Source: Zhuqueibacter pondensis (GTDB taxonomy: Bacteria > Zhuqueibacterota > Zhuqueibacteria > Zhuqueibacterales > Zhuqueibacteraceae). Taken from it: 64,000 bases of DNA. This document shows, piece after piece, positions 53,078 through 60,952 of this stretch. The DNA lies in the NCBI GenBank assembly GCA_034505955.1, contig JAPDQK010000020.1:21204-85203 (forward strand). Direction: 5' to 3'. The translations under genes were made by a program, and so were the position numbers. The stretch's first letter is position 1. Each line of letters opens with the position of its first letter. The notes under the pieces are model-generated. The model worked only from the letters and a program-made list of their open reading frames with translations. It had not been told where the DNA came from and searched no databases.

Positions 53078-53968
53078 ATGAAGAGAAAACGACTGCGTAG
53101 AATTTCGGTTCTGCTCATTCCGGATGACAATGCCGAGCCCTATAATTTTCGCCTGGGCTGGCCATTGGCCAAGCTGCTGATGGGTGTCGGGATTGTTCTC
53201 GTGCTCCATGTTCTTTTGGGGTTCGTGTCGTATTGGAAATATTTCCAGTTGCGCGCGGATAACAGTGAATTGGAGCGTTCCAACACGCGCCTGCTTGATG
53301 ACAATAAGCGCGTCTATCAGTTGGCCGCACAACTGGAGGAAATGAGCAAGGAGCAGAGTAAGATTTTGAGCCTGCTGGGCGTTGATCCGCACAGCAAAGG
53401 GACGGGGGGTGGTTTGAGCATGATGTTGCCGTCGAGCAGCCAGCCGATGATGGCGACAACGGCCGAGGTTCAGCCGTCTTCTGAGGTTTCGAACCAGACG
53501 GCTAAAGAAGTTGCACCCGTAGGTGGCTTCTTGAGTCGTCGCCGGGGAGAAGATGCAAAGTACCCCCTGAATATGCCGACTTTGCTTCCGGTGGAAGGAT
53601 TTCTGACCACGGAATTTTCACGAAACGCGTTGTTTCCGTTCCGGACACATCCAGGAATCGACATCGCAGCAAAGCGCGGCTCGATAGTTGTGGCGGCTGG
53701 CAGTGGGCAGGTAGTATTCGCCAATTGGACGTATGATCTGGGTAATTTGATCATTATCCATCATGGCGGCACGCTTTTTTCTTATTATGGGCATAATGAG
53801 CAGATTCTTGCCCGTGATAAAGCTTTTGTTAAAAAGGGCGAGCCGATTGCACTCTTGGGGACTTCGGGCAAAAGTTCGGGGCCGCACCTGCATTTTGAAA
53901 TCTGGAAGGATGGTGTGGCCGTCGATCCCCGCCAGTTTCTTCTGGCGTTGCGCACGAGTTCCCAATAA
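53078..53968 (+). CDS. M23 (LytM) family metallopeptidase with membrane anchor
   Basis: 296 aa. A short cytoplasmic basic start, one transmembrane helix (about 28-52, LAKLLMGVGIVLVLHVLLGFV), a coiled coil (about 60-100), a low-complexity linker, and the LytM domain: HPGIDIAAKRG with the zinc ligands His and Asp, and GPHLHFEIW with the HxH. So both zinc-binding motifs are present and it should cleave peptidoglycan crosslinks in the periplasm. It stands next to a bactofilin gene; the M23-bactofilin neighbourhood occurs widely and is linked to cell shape. ATG 53078 is chosen. Confidence 0.93.
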   Translation: MKRKRLRRISVLLIPDDNAEPYNFRLGWPLAKLLMGVGIVLVLHVLLGFVSYWKYFQLRADNSELERSNTRLLDDNKRVYQLAAQLEEMSKEQSKILSLLGVDPHSKGTGGGLSMMLPSSSQPMMATTAEVQPSSEVSNQTAKEVAPVGGFLSRRRGEDAKYPLNMPTLLPVEGFLTTEFSRNALFPFRTHPGIDIAAKRGSIVVAAGSGQVVFANWTYDLGNLIIIHHGGTLFSYYGHNEQILARDKAFVKKGEPIALLGTSGKSSGPHLHFEIWKDGVAVDPRQFLLALRTSSQ

Positions 53969-54012
53969 GGCCTGACGCTCGCATTAATCAACGATCAGCA
54001 AACGAGGTGAAA

Positions 54013-54465
54013 ATGTTGGGGAAAAAGGAAATGGACGATTTCGAGAAAACTGGTGATCTAAACACAATCCTTGGAAAGGGGTCGGTAGTCGAAGGCACTG
54101 TCAAAGTACAGAGCAGTCTGCGCGTGGATGGAAGAATCAAGGGTCAAGTCAGTGCCACGGATTCGTTGGTCATTGGCAAGGAAGGTGAGATCGAAGGCGA
54201 AGTGCGGGTTAAGAATGCGATTGTCGGGGGCCGAATCAAGGGAAAAATCTTTGCCAGCGGCAAAGTCGTTTTGGAAGCCAAGTCGACATTTTATGGCGAG
54301 CTGAAAACTTCCAAGCTTGTGATAGATGAAGGCGCCATTTTTGAAGGCGTGTGCTCGATGACGGATGATGGCAAGATGCTGGCTTTGCCAGAGGGTGCTG
54401 CCGTTTCCGATCGGGCCAGGCCTGCAGAGCGGATAACACGACCGGAAGTCCAGGTCAACCGATAA
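54013..54465 (+). CDS. Bactofilin
   Basis: 150 aa. Central right-handed beta-helix (GKGSVVEGTVKVQSSLRVDGRIKGQVSATDSLVIGKEGEIEGEVRVKNAIVGGRIKGKI...GELKTSKLVIDEGAIFEGVCSM) of the DUF583 family, with unstructured ends. It polymerises into membrane-associated filaments that place cell-wall enzymes. GAGG precedes ATG 54013; a GTG at 54007 is a less likely alternative. Downstream of the M23 peptidase by 44 bp and upstream of the atp genes. Confidence 0.95.
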   Translation: MLGKKEMDDFEKTGDLNTILGKGSVVEGTVKVQSSLRVDGRIKGQVSATDSLVIGKEGEIEGEVRVKNAIVGGRIKGKIFASGKVVLEAKSTFYGELKTSKLVIDEGAIFEGVCSMTDDGKMLALPEGAAVSDRARPAERITRPEVQVNR

Positions 54466-54469
54466 GGCA

Positions 54470-54754
54470 TTGCCGGTGCGTAAGACCGCACAAACGGATT
54501 GGTCAAAATTGATGGCTTATGGAGATCTCGGCCTGCGTTTTGCGGCGGCCGCGGCAGTCGGCGGGTATCTCGGCTATCTTCTTGACCAAAAGCTTCATCT
54601 TTATCCCTTCGGGTTGATCTTTGGCATCATGCTCGGAGGGACGGGAGGCTTTATCAGTCTTTATCGCACCGTCATGCGCATGACCGCGTCCGAATCAAAA
54701 TCCACCTCTTCGGATTCAGGACGGAGCCCGGAAAAGTCGCAAAAAGACCAGTGA
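54470..54754 (+). CDS. AtpZ/AtpI-like small membrane protein of the ATP synthase operon
   Basis: About 94 aa with two transmembrane helices (LGLRFAAAAAVGGYLGYLLDQ and GLIFGIMLGGTGGFISLYRTV) as in the F0F1-ATPase 'gene 1'/AtpZ family, which assists assembly or carries Mg/Ca across the membrane. TTG 54470 and GTG 54476 are both possible; AAGG at 54464 suits the latter. Starts just after bactofilin and overlaps the next gene by four bases, so it belongs to the atp operon. Confidence 0.78.
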   Translation: MPVRKTAQTDWSKLMAYGDLGLRFAAAAAVGGYLGYLLDQKLHLYPFGLIFGIMLGGTGGFISLYRTVMRMTASESKSTSSDSGRSPEKSQKDQ

Positions 54755-55158
54755 TGGTGAATATTTTCAGCGATCTCGGCTCAGTTGCCCAAGCAGTTGT
54801 GTCCTTCATAAAAATCTCCCTGAATTCACTCGTGTCGATTGCCGCTTCGAGTTCAATGATTCAGTGGGGATTTTTTTATGCTTTGGCGCTAAGTGCGATT
54901 TTGGCGATCAGCGGCTATTGGGCCTTGCGATGGGCAAGAAATCGCTCGCATCTCACTTTTTTCTGGGTTCTGATCGGCGGTTTGCTTTTTCGTTTGATCG
55001 TGTTTGCCGTCGCTTTGGTTTGGGTTTGGAAATTTTCCTCTCTTCATGCGCGCGTGTTTACCTGGACATTGCTGGTTTCGTATGTGTTTTTTCAAACGAT
55101 CGAGATGATACTTGTTCAGAGATATTTCAAGCGGATGAAATCACCTCATAAAGCATGA
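54751..55158 (+). CDS. AtpI-like hydrophobic protein of the ATP synthase operon
   Basis: 135 aa with four hydrophobic helices (SMIQWGFFYALALSAILAISGYWAL, HLTFFWVLIGGLLFRLIVFAVALVWVW, VFTWTLLVSYVFFQTIEMI). Position between AtpZ-like and atpB, and the layout of helices, fit the AtpI group (subunit I) though the sequence is divergent. Overlaps at both ends (GTGATG start over the previous stop; ATGA into atpB) show tight coupling. Confidence 0.7.
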   Translation: MMVNIFSDLGSVAQAVVSFIKISLNSLVSIAASSSMIQWGFFYALALSAILAISGYWALRWARNRSHLTFFWVLIGGLLFRLIVFAVALVWVWKFSSLHARVFTWTLLVSYVFFQTIEMILVQRYFKRMKSPHKA

Positions 55159-56312
55159 CTGTGGCGTTTATTCATACCTTTGCCAGTCTCGCGTTAATTC
55201 TTCAAACCGCAACGGCTGACCATCAGGGAACGGAGCACCAAACTTATTTGACTCCAACCGATACAACTGTGTCTGTGCACATCGGTGAGCATGGCTCCCC
55301 TGCGGAAAAAGGACATGACGACATCGGCCAGGTCATCATTCATCATATCACTGACAGTCATGAGCTGGAGCTGCCTTTTGTGGGTGTGGTGGATTTGCCG
55401 CGCATTTTCCTGTGGGTCAAAATCGCTCCTTCAGAGCCAGTTCTTGACAGGCTCAGGGCAACAGCTTTTTCCCATACCCATCTCTTTCGTTTTGGCAAGC
55501 TTTTGACGGGAATCACTGCAGGTAACACAGGTGCGGCGATTGACGAAATAAAATTACTGTCAACCGATCTGTGGGGGATTGATCTCTCCATCACCAAGCA
55601 CGTGGTGATGATGATGCTGGCGGCGGTGCTGCTGGTTGCGGTGTTGGGATTAATGGCGCGACACCGAAGGCCGGGCGAGATCCCCACCGGCTTTGCGGCG
55701 GCCATCGAGGCAGTCGTCGAGTTTATTCGCAATCAGATTGCCATTCCGAATATGGGCGAAACACTTGGCATCAAGTTTACGCCCTATCTCTGCACCGTCT
55801 TCTTTTTTATTCTTGCCTGCAATTTGCTTGGTTTGATTCCTTATGCCTCCACGGCCACGGGCAACGTCAGTGTCACTGCCGCCCTGGCCTCGCTGACCTT
55901 CATTCTCATCCAGGCAGTTGGCATCAAAACCAACGGGCTTGTCGGCTACCTGCGGCATTTCACCGGCGGCGTGCATCCGTTGATGTGGATCATCATGGTG
56001 CCGGTGGAATTTCTTGGACTTTTCACGAAGCCATTTGCGTTGTGCATCCGTTTGTATGCGAACATGACGGCCGGCCATGTGGTGCTTCTTTCGCTGATCG
56101 GCTTGATCTTCATTTTCGGAAAGGGCGGCGCCAACCCGATTGCCGGCTACGGTATCGCGCCGGTTTCGATTGCTTTTGCGGTTTTTGTCAATCTGCTCGA
56201 GATTTTGGTTGCAGTTTTACAGGCATATATTTTTACCCTGCTGTCATCTCTATTTATCGGTTTTGCTGCCCAGTCCCATCATGAGGAGGAAGGACACGAG
56301 GCGCATCCATAG
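55155..56312 (+). CDS. atpB: ATP synthase F0 subunit a
   Basis: 385 aa, forming the proton half-channels against the c-ring. The essential arginine lies in CIRLYANMTAGHVVLLSLIG; LLEILVAVLQAYIFTLLSSLF is the last helix. The N-terminal 140 residues form a long hydrophilic extension with a possible signal-like start (FIHTFASLALILQTATADHQ), a feature of FCB-group bacteria. The His-rich C-terminus (SHHEEEGHEAHP) is unusual. Start overlaps the AtpI-like gene. Confidence 0.96.
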   Translation: MTVAFIHTFASLALILQTATADHQGTEHQTYLTPTDTTVSVHIGEHGSPAEKGHDDIGQVIIHHITDSHELELPFVGVVDLPRIFLWVKIAPSEPVLDRLRATAFSHTHLFRFGKLLTGITAGNTGAAIDEIKLLSTDLWGIDLSITKHVVMMMLAAVLLVAVLGLMARHRRPGEIPTGFAAAIEAVVEFIRNQIAIPNMGETLGIKFTPYLCTVFFFILACNLLGLIPYASTATGNVSVTAALASLTFILIQAVGIKTNGLVGYLRHFTGGVHPLMWIIMVPVEFLGLFTKPFALCIRLYANMTAGHVVLLSLIGLIFIFGKGGANPIAGYGIAPVSIAFAVFVNLLEILVAVLQAYIFTLLSSLFIGFAAQSHHEEEGHEAHP

Positions 56313-56416
56313 ACCGTAGCAGTTGGCATGGAGAGTGCCAATCTTGCGTGCCACTGCCACCCTCGAAAATTACTAATATGGTTGTTGTTATTCACATCTG
56401 AAGGAGGAATCTGTAA

Positions 56417-56644
56417 ATGGAAGGTTTGAGTTTCGCTCACCTGGCTGCCGGTTTTGGCGCCGGAATTGTTGCGTTGGGTGCTGGTTTTGGAATCGGCAAG
56501 ATTGCGAGCGCGGCAATGGAAGCGATTGGCCGCCAGCCCGAAGCTGCTGCTGACGTGCGTGGCACCATGATTATCGCCGCCGCCCTCATCGAAGGCGTGG
56601 CGCTGTTCGGTGAAGTCGTTTGCGTTTTATTGGCCATCAAGTAA
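56417..56644 (+). CDS. atpE: ATP synthase F0 subunit c
   Basis: 75-aa two-helix hairpin forming the rotor ring. Loop GRQPEAAADVRG with the conserved Arg-Gln-Pro. The ion-binding glutamate is Glu59 (ALIEGVALFGE); the absence of the Na+ signature (Gln in helix 1 and Ser/Thr after Glu) suggests a proton-driven ring. A second Glu66 lies two helical turns further on the same side. AAGGAGG just before ATG 56417. A small hairpin TTGGCA/TGCCAA (56323-56341) lies upstream, possibly helping the high expression required for subunit c. Confidence 0.96.
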   Translation: MEGLSFAHLAAGFGAGIVALGAGFGIGKIASAAMEAIGRQPEAAADVRGTMIIAAALIEGVALFGEVVCVLLAIK

Positions 56645-56727
56645 TGTGATTGCCCGGCCTCGTCTGACAAACCCACGAGGCAAAATTTTTTCCATAACCG
56701 CTTTATTTTTGACAATATCGAAAAACC

Positions 56728-57228
56728 ATGCTCGAACTTCACACTGGTCTCATCGCCTGGACTATCATCATTTTCCTTTTATTGGTGGTCGTGCTGCGCC
56801 GAATGGCTTGGAAGCCGATCATCGGCGCGATTGAAGAGCGTGCCAGGCGCATTAAAGATTCTTTGGAAAAAGCCGAAGCGGCACAACGTGCGGCGGAACA
56901 TGCTCGCAGTGAATACGAGACCATGATCGCTCAGGCGCGTTTGGAAGCCCAGGACCTGATTGTCCGCAGCCGCAAAACTGCAGAAATCACTCGCGACGAG
57001 ATTGTGGCCAAGGCACAAGCTGATGCTGAGCAGCTTCGTCAGCGAACATTGAAGGAAATTGATTTGGCCCGCCAAAAGGCGGTGGAGGAAATCAAGCAAA
57101 CCGCGGCCCAACTCTCGATCGACATCGCCGGTAGAATCATCGGCAAAACCCTGGCCGTCAAAGATCACCAGGAATTGATCCGCCAGGCTTTGCGTGAAAT
57201 GCAGATCACCGGCGGCGAACCGAATTAG
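56728..57228 (+). CDS. atpF: ATP synthase F0 subunit b
   Basis: 166 aa. N-terminal membrane helix (LIAWTIIIFLLLVVVLRRMAWKPI) followed by a long Ala/Glu/Arg-rich coiled coil reaching F1. Typical peripheral-stalk subunit; the segment LEKAEAAQRAAEHARSEYE is a right-handed coiled-coil pattern. A single b gene is present, so the stalk is a homodimer. Start ATG 56728. Confidence 0.95.
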   Translation: MLELHTGLIAWTIIIFLLLVVVLRRMAWKPIIGAIEERARRIKDSLEKAEAAQRAAEHARSEYETMIAQARLEAQDLIVRSRKTAEITRDEIVAKAQADAEQLRQRTLKEIDLARQKAVEEIKQTAAQLSIDIAGRIIGKTLAVKDHQELIRQALREMQITGGEPN

Positions 57229-57345
57229 AGGCGCTTTCCGCGCTCGAGAGTTTTCTGCCGATGTTGCCGCGGGTACTTATTTTTGCGGGTGACAGGCTGC
57301 CTTCTGGAGAAGTTTGGTGATACCAATTTAGCTGCTTGCGTCCTT

Positions 57346-57894
57346 ATGAAAGATCGAATTCTTGCCCGGCGTTACGCCAAAGCACTTTTTGCGCTGGCCC
57401 AGGAGCGCAACATACTCGATAAAATACGCAGCGAGCTTCATGGCTTTGGGGCGATGCTGGAAGAAAATGCGGAGTTTGCCGAGTTTTTTCGCTCTCCCGA
57501 GAATAGTCGTATCGTCAAGCGTGAAGCCATCGAACGACTTTTTCAGGACCGGTACTCTGACACTTTTTTCAATTTTCTCCTTCTGATTATTCAAAAGGGC
57601 CGTCATGATGTTTTCCCAGAGATTGTTCTCGCCTTTGATGAGCTTTACGATCGGTATCAACGCCGGACCCGCGTGCTGGCCATCACAGCAGTGCCCATGG
57701 ACTCCGGGTTGGCTGACGATCTTCGTGACCGGCTGTCGAAAAGTTTGAATATGCAGATCGATCTCGAAAATCGCGTCGATCCCGCTATCCTCGGTGGCAT
57801 CGTTCTCAATATCGATGGTAAAGTCCTCGACGGTTCCCTCAAACAGCACCTGGAGCGATTGCGAGCAGAGTTTTTGCAAAGTAGAACCGATTGA
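57346..57894 (+). CDS. atpH: ATP synthase F1 subunit delta
   Basis: 182 aa linking b to the top of F1. N-terminal helical domain ILARRYAKALFALAQERNILDKI; C-terminal ILGGIVLNIDGKVLDGSLKQHLERLR is the hallmark block of OSCP/delta. ATG 57346 gives the normal start; the frame is open to 57283. A gap of 117 bp separates it from atpF and 165 bp from atpA. Confidence 0.94.
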   Translation: MKDRILARRYAKALFALAQERNILDKIRSELHGFGAMLEENAEFAEFFRSPENSRIVKREAIERLFQDRYSDTFFNFLLLIIQKGRHDVFPEIVLAFDELYDRYQRRTRVLAITAVPMDSGLADDLRDRLSKSLNMQIDLENRVDPAILGGIVLNIDGKVLDGSLKQHLERLRAEFLQSRTD

Positions 57895-58059
57895 CGAGTT
57901 GAATTTTCGTCGTGTTGCCTCGAGGCACTGGATCACCAGAGATGACGATGGTTTTGCAGGGAAATCACAACTTTTGTGCTGACGAACTGGTGCGGGACGC
58001 ACGAACAATAAATTTGTACGATTAGAATCATCCAAAATATTCAAGGAGAAGCCGAGTGC

Positions 58060-59652
58060 ATGGAAATTGGGATTCGGCCAGATGAAATAACCTCGATTCT
58101 GAAGCGACAGATCGAAGGTTTTGAAAAAAAGGTAGACATTTCGGAAGTCGGTGAAGTCATCCAGGTTGGTGACGGTATCGCGCGTGTCTATGGCTTGCAC
58201 AATGTGCAGGCGAGTGAGCTGGTGGAATTCCCCGGCTCGACAGTTTCCGACGGACGTGGCTATACGGGCAGCGTGATGGGGATGGCCCTCAACCTCGAAG
58301 AGGACAACGTCGGAGTGATTCTCTTTGGCCGTGACAATGCCGTCAAAGAAGGAGATTTAGCCAAGCGAACCGGCCGGGTGATGGACGTTCCGGTGGGTCC
58401 GGAATTACTCGGCCGCGTCATCAATCCACTTGGTGAGCCGCTGGATGGCAAAGGCCCAATCCATGCCAGACAGCGCGGTTTGCTCGAACGCAAAGCGCTT
58501 GGTGTGGTACAACGCCAACCTGTCAAGGAACCGCTGCAAACCGGCATCAAAGCCATAGACGCAATGATTCCAATTGGTCGCGGCCAGCGTGAGTTGATCA
58601 TCGGCGACCGTGGCACCGGCAAGACCGCCATTGCGATCGACACCATCATCAATCAAAAGGGCGGAGACGTCAAGTGCATCTACGTCGCCATTGGCCAAAA
58701 AGGCTCTTCCGTTGCCAAAGTCGTGAAAACGCTGGAGGATCATGGCGCCATGGATTATACCATCGTTGTTGCCGCCAATGCCAGTGACCCGGCGCCGTTG
58801 CAGTACATTGCTCCCTATGCCGGCGCCGCGATGGGCGAGTATTTTCGTGATAATGGCATGCACGTGCTGGTCGTTTATGATGATCTTTCCAAGCACGCGT
58901 GGGCGTATCGTCAAGTTTCATTGCTCCTGCGCCGGCCGCCTGGTCGTGAAGCCTACCCTGGTGACGTTTTTTATTTGCACGCGCGTTTGCTGGAGCGTGC
59001 CGCCAAGCTGACTGATGATGTGGAGGCATTGAAGAAATACGGCATAACCAAAGGCGGGGGTTCGCTCACGGCCTTGCCGATCATTGAAACCCAGGCCGGT
59101 GACGTTTCGGCATACATTCCCACCAACGTCATTTCGATTACCGACGGTCAAATTTATCTCGAAAGCGATTTGTTCTATGCCGGTGTGCGACCGGCAATCA
59201 ACGTCGGAATCTCGGTGAGTCGCGTCGGCGGTAATGCACAGATCAAAGCCACCAAGCAGGTAGCCGGCCGTTTGCGTCTGGATATGGCCCAATATCGGGA
59301 ACTCGCCGCATTTGCCAAGTTCGGCTCGGATTTGGATAAAGCCACGTTGGCGCAACTTACGCGTGGCGAACGGATGGTTGAGCTGTTGAAACAAGACCAG
59401 TACCAGCCGATGCCGGTGGAAAAGCAAATCGCGGTTATCTTTCTCGGCATCAACGGTTATCTTGATGCCGTGCCCACGAATCGGATCGCCCGGCTGCAGG
59501 ATGAATATCTCGCATACCTCGAATCGAATTATCCGCAAGTGTTGACCGGGCTGGCAACGAAAAAGCAGATCGACGATGATTTGCGTGCGGCAATGGAAAC
59601 CGCAGCGAGTGAGTTCATGAAGGTATTCGCAACGAAGGCGGAAACGAAATAG
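58060..59652 (+). CDS. atpA: ATP synthase F1 subunit alpha
   Basis: 530 aa, regulatory nucleotide-binding subunit. Walker A GDRGTGKT (182-189), LVVYDDLSKHAWAYRQVSLLLRRPPGREAYPGDVFYLHARLLERA and the signature VGGNAQIKATKQVAG-type region with the arginine finger (PAINVGISVSRVG) are present. The N-terminal region IRPDEITSILKRQIEGFE binds delta. AAGGAG precedes ATG 58060. Confidence 0.97.
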   Translation: MEIGIRPDEITSILKRQIEGFEKKVDISEVGEVIQVGDGIARVYGLHNVQASELVEFPGSTVSDGRGYTGSVMGMALNLEEDNVGVILFGRDNAVKEGDLAKRTGRVMDVPVGPELLGRVINPLGEPLDGKGPIHARQRGLLERKALGVVQRQPVKEPLQTGIKAIDAMIPIGRGQRELIIGDRGTGKTAIAIDTIINQKGGDVKCIYVAIGQKGSSVAKVVKTLEDHGAMDYTIVVAANASDPAPLQYIAPYAGAAMGEYFRDNGMHVLVVYDDLSKHAWAYRQVSLLLRRPPGREAYPGDVFYLHARLLERAAKLTDDVEALKKYGITKGGGSLTALPIIETQAGDVSAYIPTNVISITDGQIYLESDLFYAGVRPAINVGISVSRVGGNAQIKATKQVAGRLRLDMAQYRELAAFAKFGSDLDKATLAQLTRGERMVELLKQDQYQPMPVEKQIAVIFLGINGYLDAVPTNRIARLQDEYLAYLESNYPQVLTGLATKKQIDDDLRAAMETAASEFMKVFATKAETK

Positions 59653-59740
59653 TCAAGCAGTGGGTGTGCAGCAGCCGTGGCAGCATGTAAAGGTGCCATT
59701 GCTGGTGCCATTAACGTTCTTGTGAACGAGGTAAGGTAGA

Positions 59741-60607
59741 TTGGCAACACTTCGTGACATTCGGCGACGCATCGCGAGCGTCAAAAGTACTCAGCAAATT
59801 ACCAAAGCCATGAAGATGGTGGCCGCGGCCAAGTTGCGCCGGGCGCAGGAGCGCATGCTGCGGGCGCGTCCGTATTCCCATAGTCTCAACGAATTGCTCA
59901 GTCATGTCGCTGCCAAAGTCGATCCCTCATGGCATCCATTGCTTCATGTGCGTGAGCCCAAACGCGTCGCCTTTGTCGTCATTACCGGAGATCGCGGCCT
60001 CTGCGGCAGCTTCAATGCGAATATCATCCGGCGTTCCACAAATGAGATTGCCATTTCGCGTCAGAATGGCATTGAGATTTCCTTGATTCCGGTTGGCAAA
60101 AAGGGTTTCGAGTATTTCAATCGTCGCCAGTATTTTATTCTCGAAAAATACACCAATTTTTTTGACCTGTTGGATTTCTCGCACGCACAGGACATCGCAG
60201 CGCTGATTCAAGAACAGTATGTTAATGAGAAGTTGGACCGTATTTACCTCGTCTTCAATGAATTCAAATCGGCCCTGCAGCAAAAAGTCGTGGTGCAGCA
60301 GCTTCTGCCCATTGTGCCAGGGATGAAGAAAGAAGAGAAATATCCCGCGGATTTTCTCTTTGAGCCGTCGCCGATCAGGATTCTCGATACGCTTTGTCCG
60401 CGGTATTTGAATATCCAAATTTGGCAGGCATTATTGGAATCCTTCGCTGCTGAAATGGGTGCGCGCATGGCCGCCATGACCACTGCCAGCGAAAACGCGG
60501 AGGAGATGATTTTCCAACTGACACTTTATTACAACAAGGTCCGGCAGGCAACCATCACCAAGGAACTGATGGATATCGTTGGTGGTGCGGAGGCATTGAA
60601 GAGTTAG
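59741..60607 (+). CDS. atpG: ATP synthase F1 subunit gamma
   Basis: 288 aa, central shaft. N-terminal ATLRDIRRRIASVKSTQQITKAMKMVAAAKLRRAQERM and C-terminal GARMAAMTTASENAEEMIFQLTLYYNKVRQATITKELMDIVGGAEAL form the antiparallel coiled coil; VITGDRGLCGSFNANI is the conserved middle block. Start is a TTG at 59741 supported by GAGGTAAGG and by the family's N-terminus; no ATG would fit. After it the operon is interrupted by a hairpin repeat before atpD. Confidence 0.96.
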   Translation: MATLRDIRRRIASVKSTQQITKAMKMVAAAKLRRAQERMLRARPYSHSLNELLSHVAAKVDPSWHPLLHVREPKRVAFVVITGDRGLCGSFNANIIRRSTNEIAISRQNGIEISLIPVGKKGFEYFNRRQYFILEKYTNFFDLLDFSHAQDIAALIQEQYVNEKLDRIYLVFNEFKSALQQKVVVQQLLPIVPGMKKEEKYPADFLFEPSPIRILDTLCPRYLNIQIWQALLESFAAEMGARMAAMTTASENAEEMIFQLTLYYNKVRQATITKELMDIVGGAEALKS

Positions 60608-60721
60608 GAAGAATGTGGGACAGATTTTACGGAGAATGGTGGAAACGCCTTGCCAATTTCTTCGCGCCGTCGAGCCGCAACCAAGTGATTATACTCGTTC
60701 AGGGTGAAAATTTCACTGCGA

Positions 60722-60763
60722 TGTCATTTTGGAAGACTGCGGACGCGGTCTTCCAGAATGACA
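60722..60763. repeat. TGTCATTC hairpin repeat, compact form
   Basis: TGTCATTTTGGAAGACTGC and its inverted copy GCGGTCTTCCAGAATGACA are almost directly joined, giving a 19-bp stem with two imperfect pairs. Same family as 2308-2406, 18338-18416 and 52717-52760. Confidence 0.8.
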
Positions 60764-60873
60764 GACGAGTTTGGTAGCATGCAAAAACTACCCTAAACCA
60801 ATATAAACTTCAGATGTCACTTCAAGGATTTTAAAACTCGAAGATCTTAACTTATACAGGTTGTAGAGTAAAA

Positions 60874-60902
60874 TTGACACTTGGGGAAATTATCCGGATT
60901 AT
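60874..60902 (+). promoter_or_regulatory. Candidate promoter upstream of atpD
   Basis: TTGACA (60874-60879), 17-bp spacer, GATTAT (60897-60902), about 50 bp before the atpD start. The perfect -35 and exact spacing make it plausible that atpDC is separately transcribed. Confidence 0.45.
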
Positions 60903-60952
60903 TCGTTCAATTCGGATCCCCCCCAACGTTTATCTCGTGAGGTCTTTTTGCA

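Larger units (their letters stand above)
60608..60952. other. Interruption of the atp cluster between atpG and atpD
   Basis: 345 bp with a TGTCATTC hairpin (60722-60763) and a promoter-like pair (60874-60902). No gene. Most atp operons have atpG and atpD almost adjacent. Confidence 0.7.

Noticed and set aside
56323..56341. Sigma54 -24/-12 promoter upstream of atpE (TTGGCATG...TGCC)
   Set aside because: GG and GC are correctly spaced, but three other consensus positions fail and the sequence is better explained as a perfect TTGGCA/TGCCAA hairpin.
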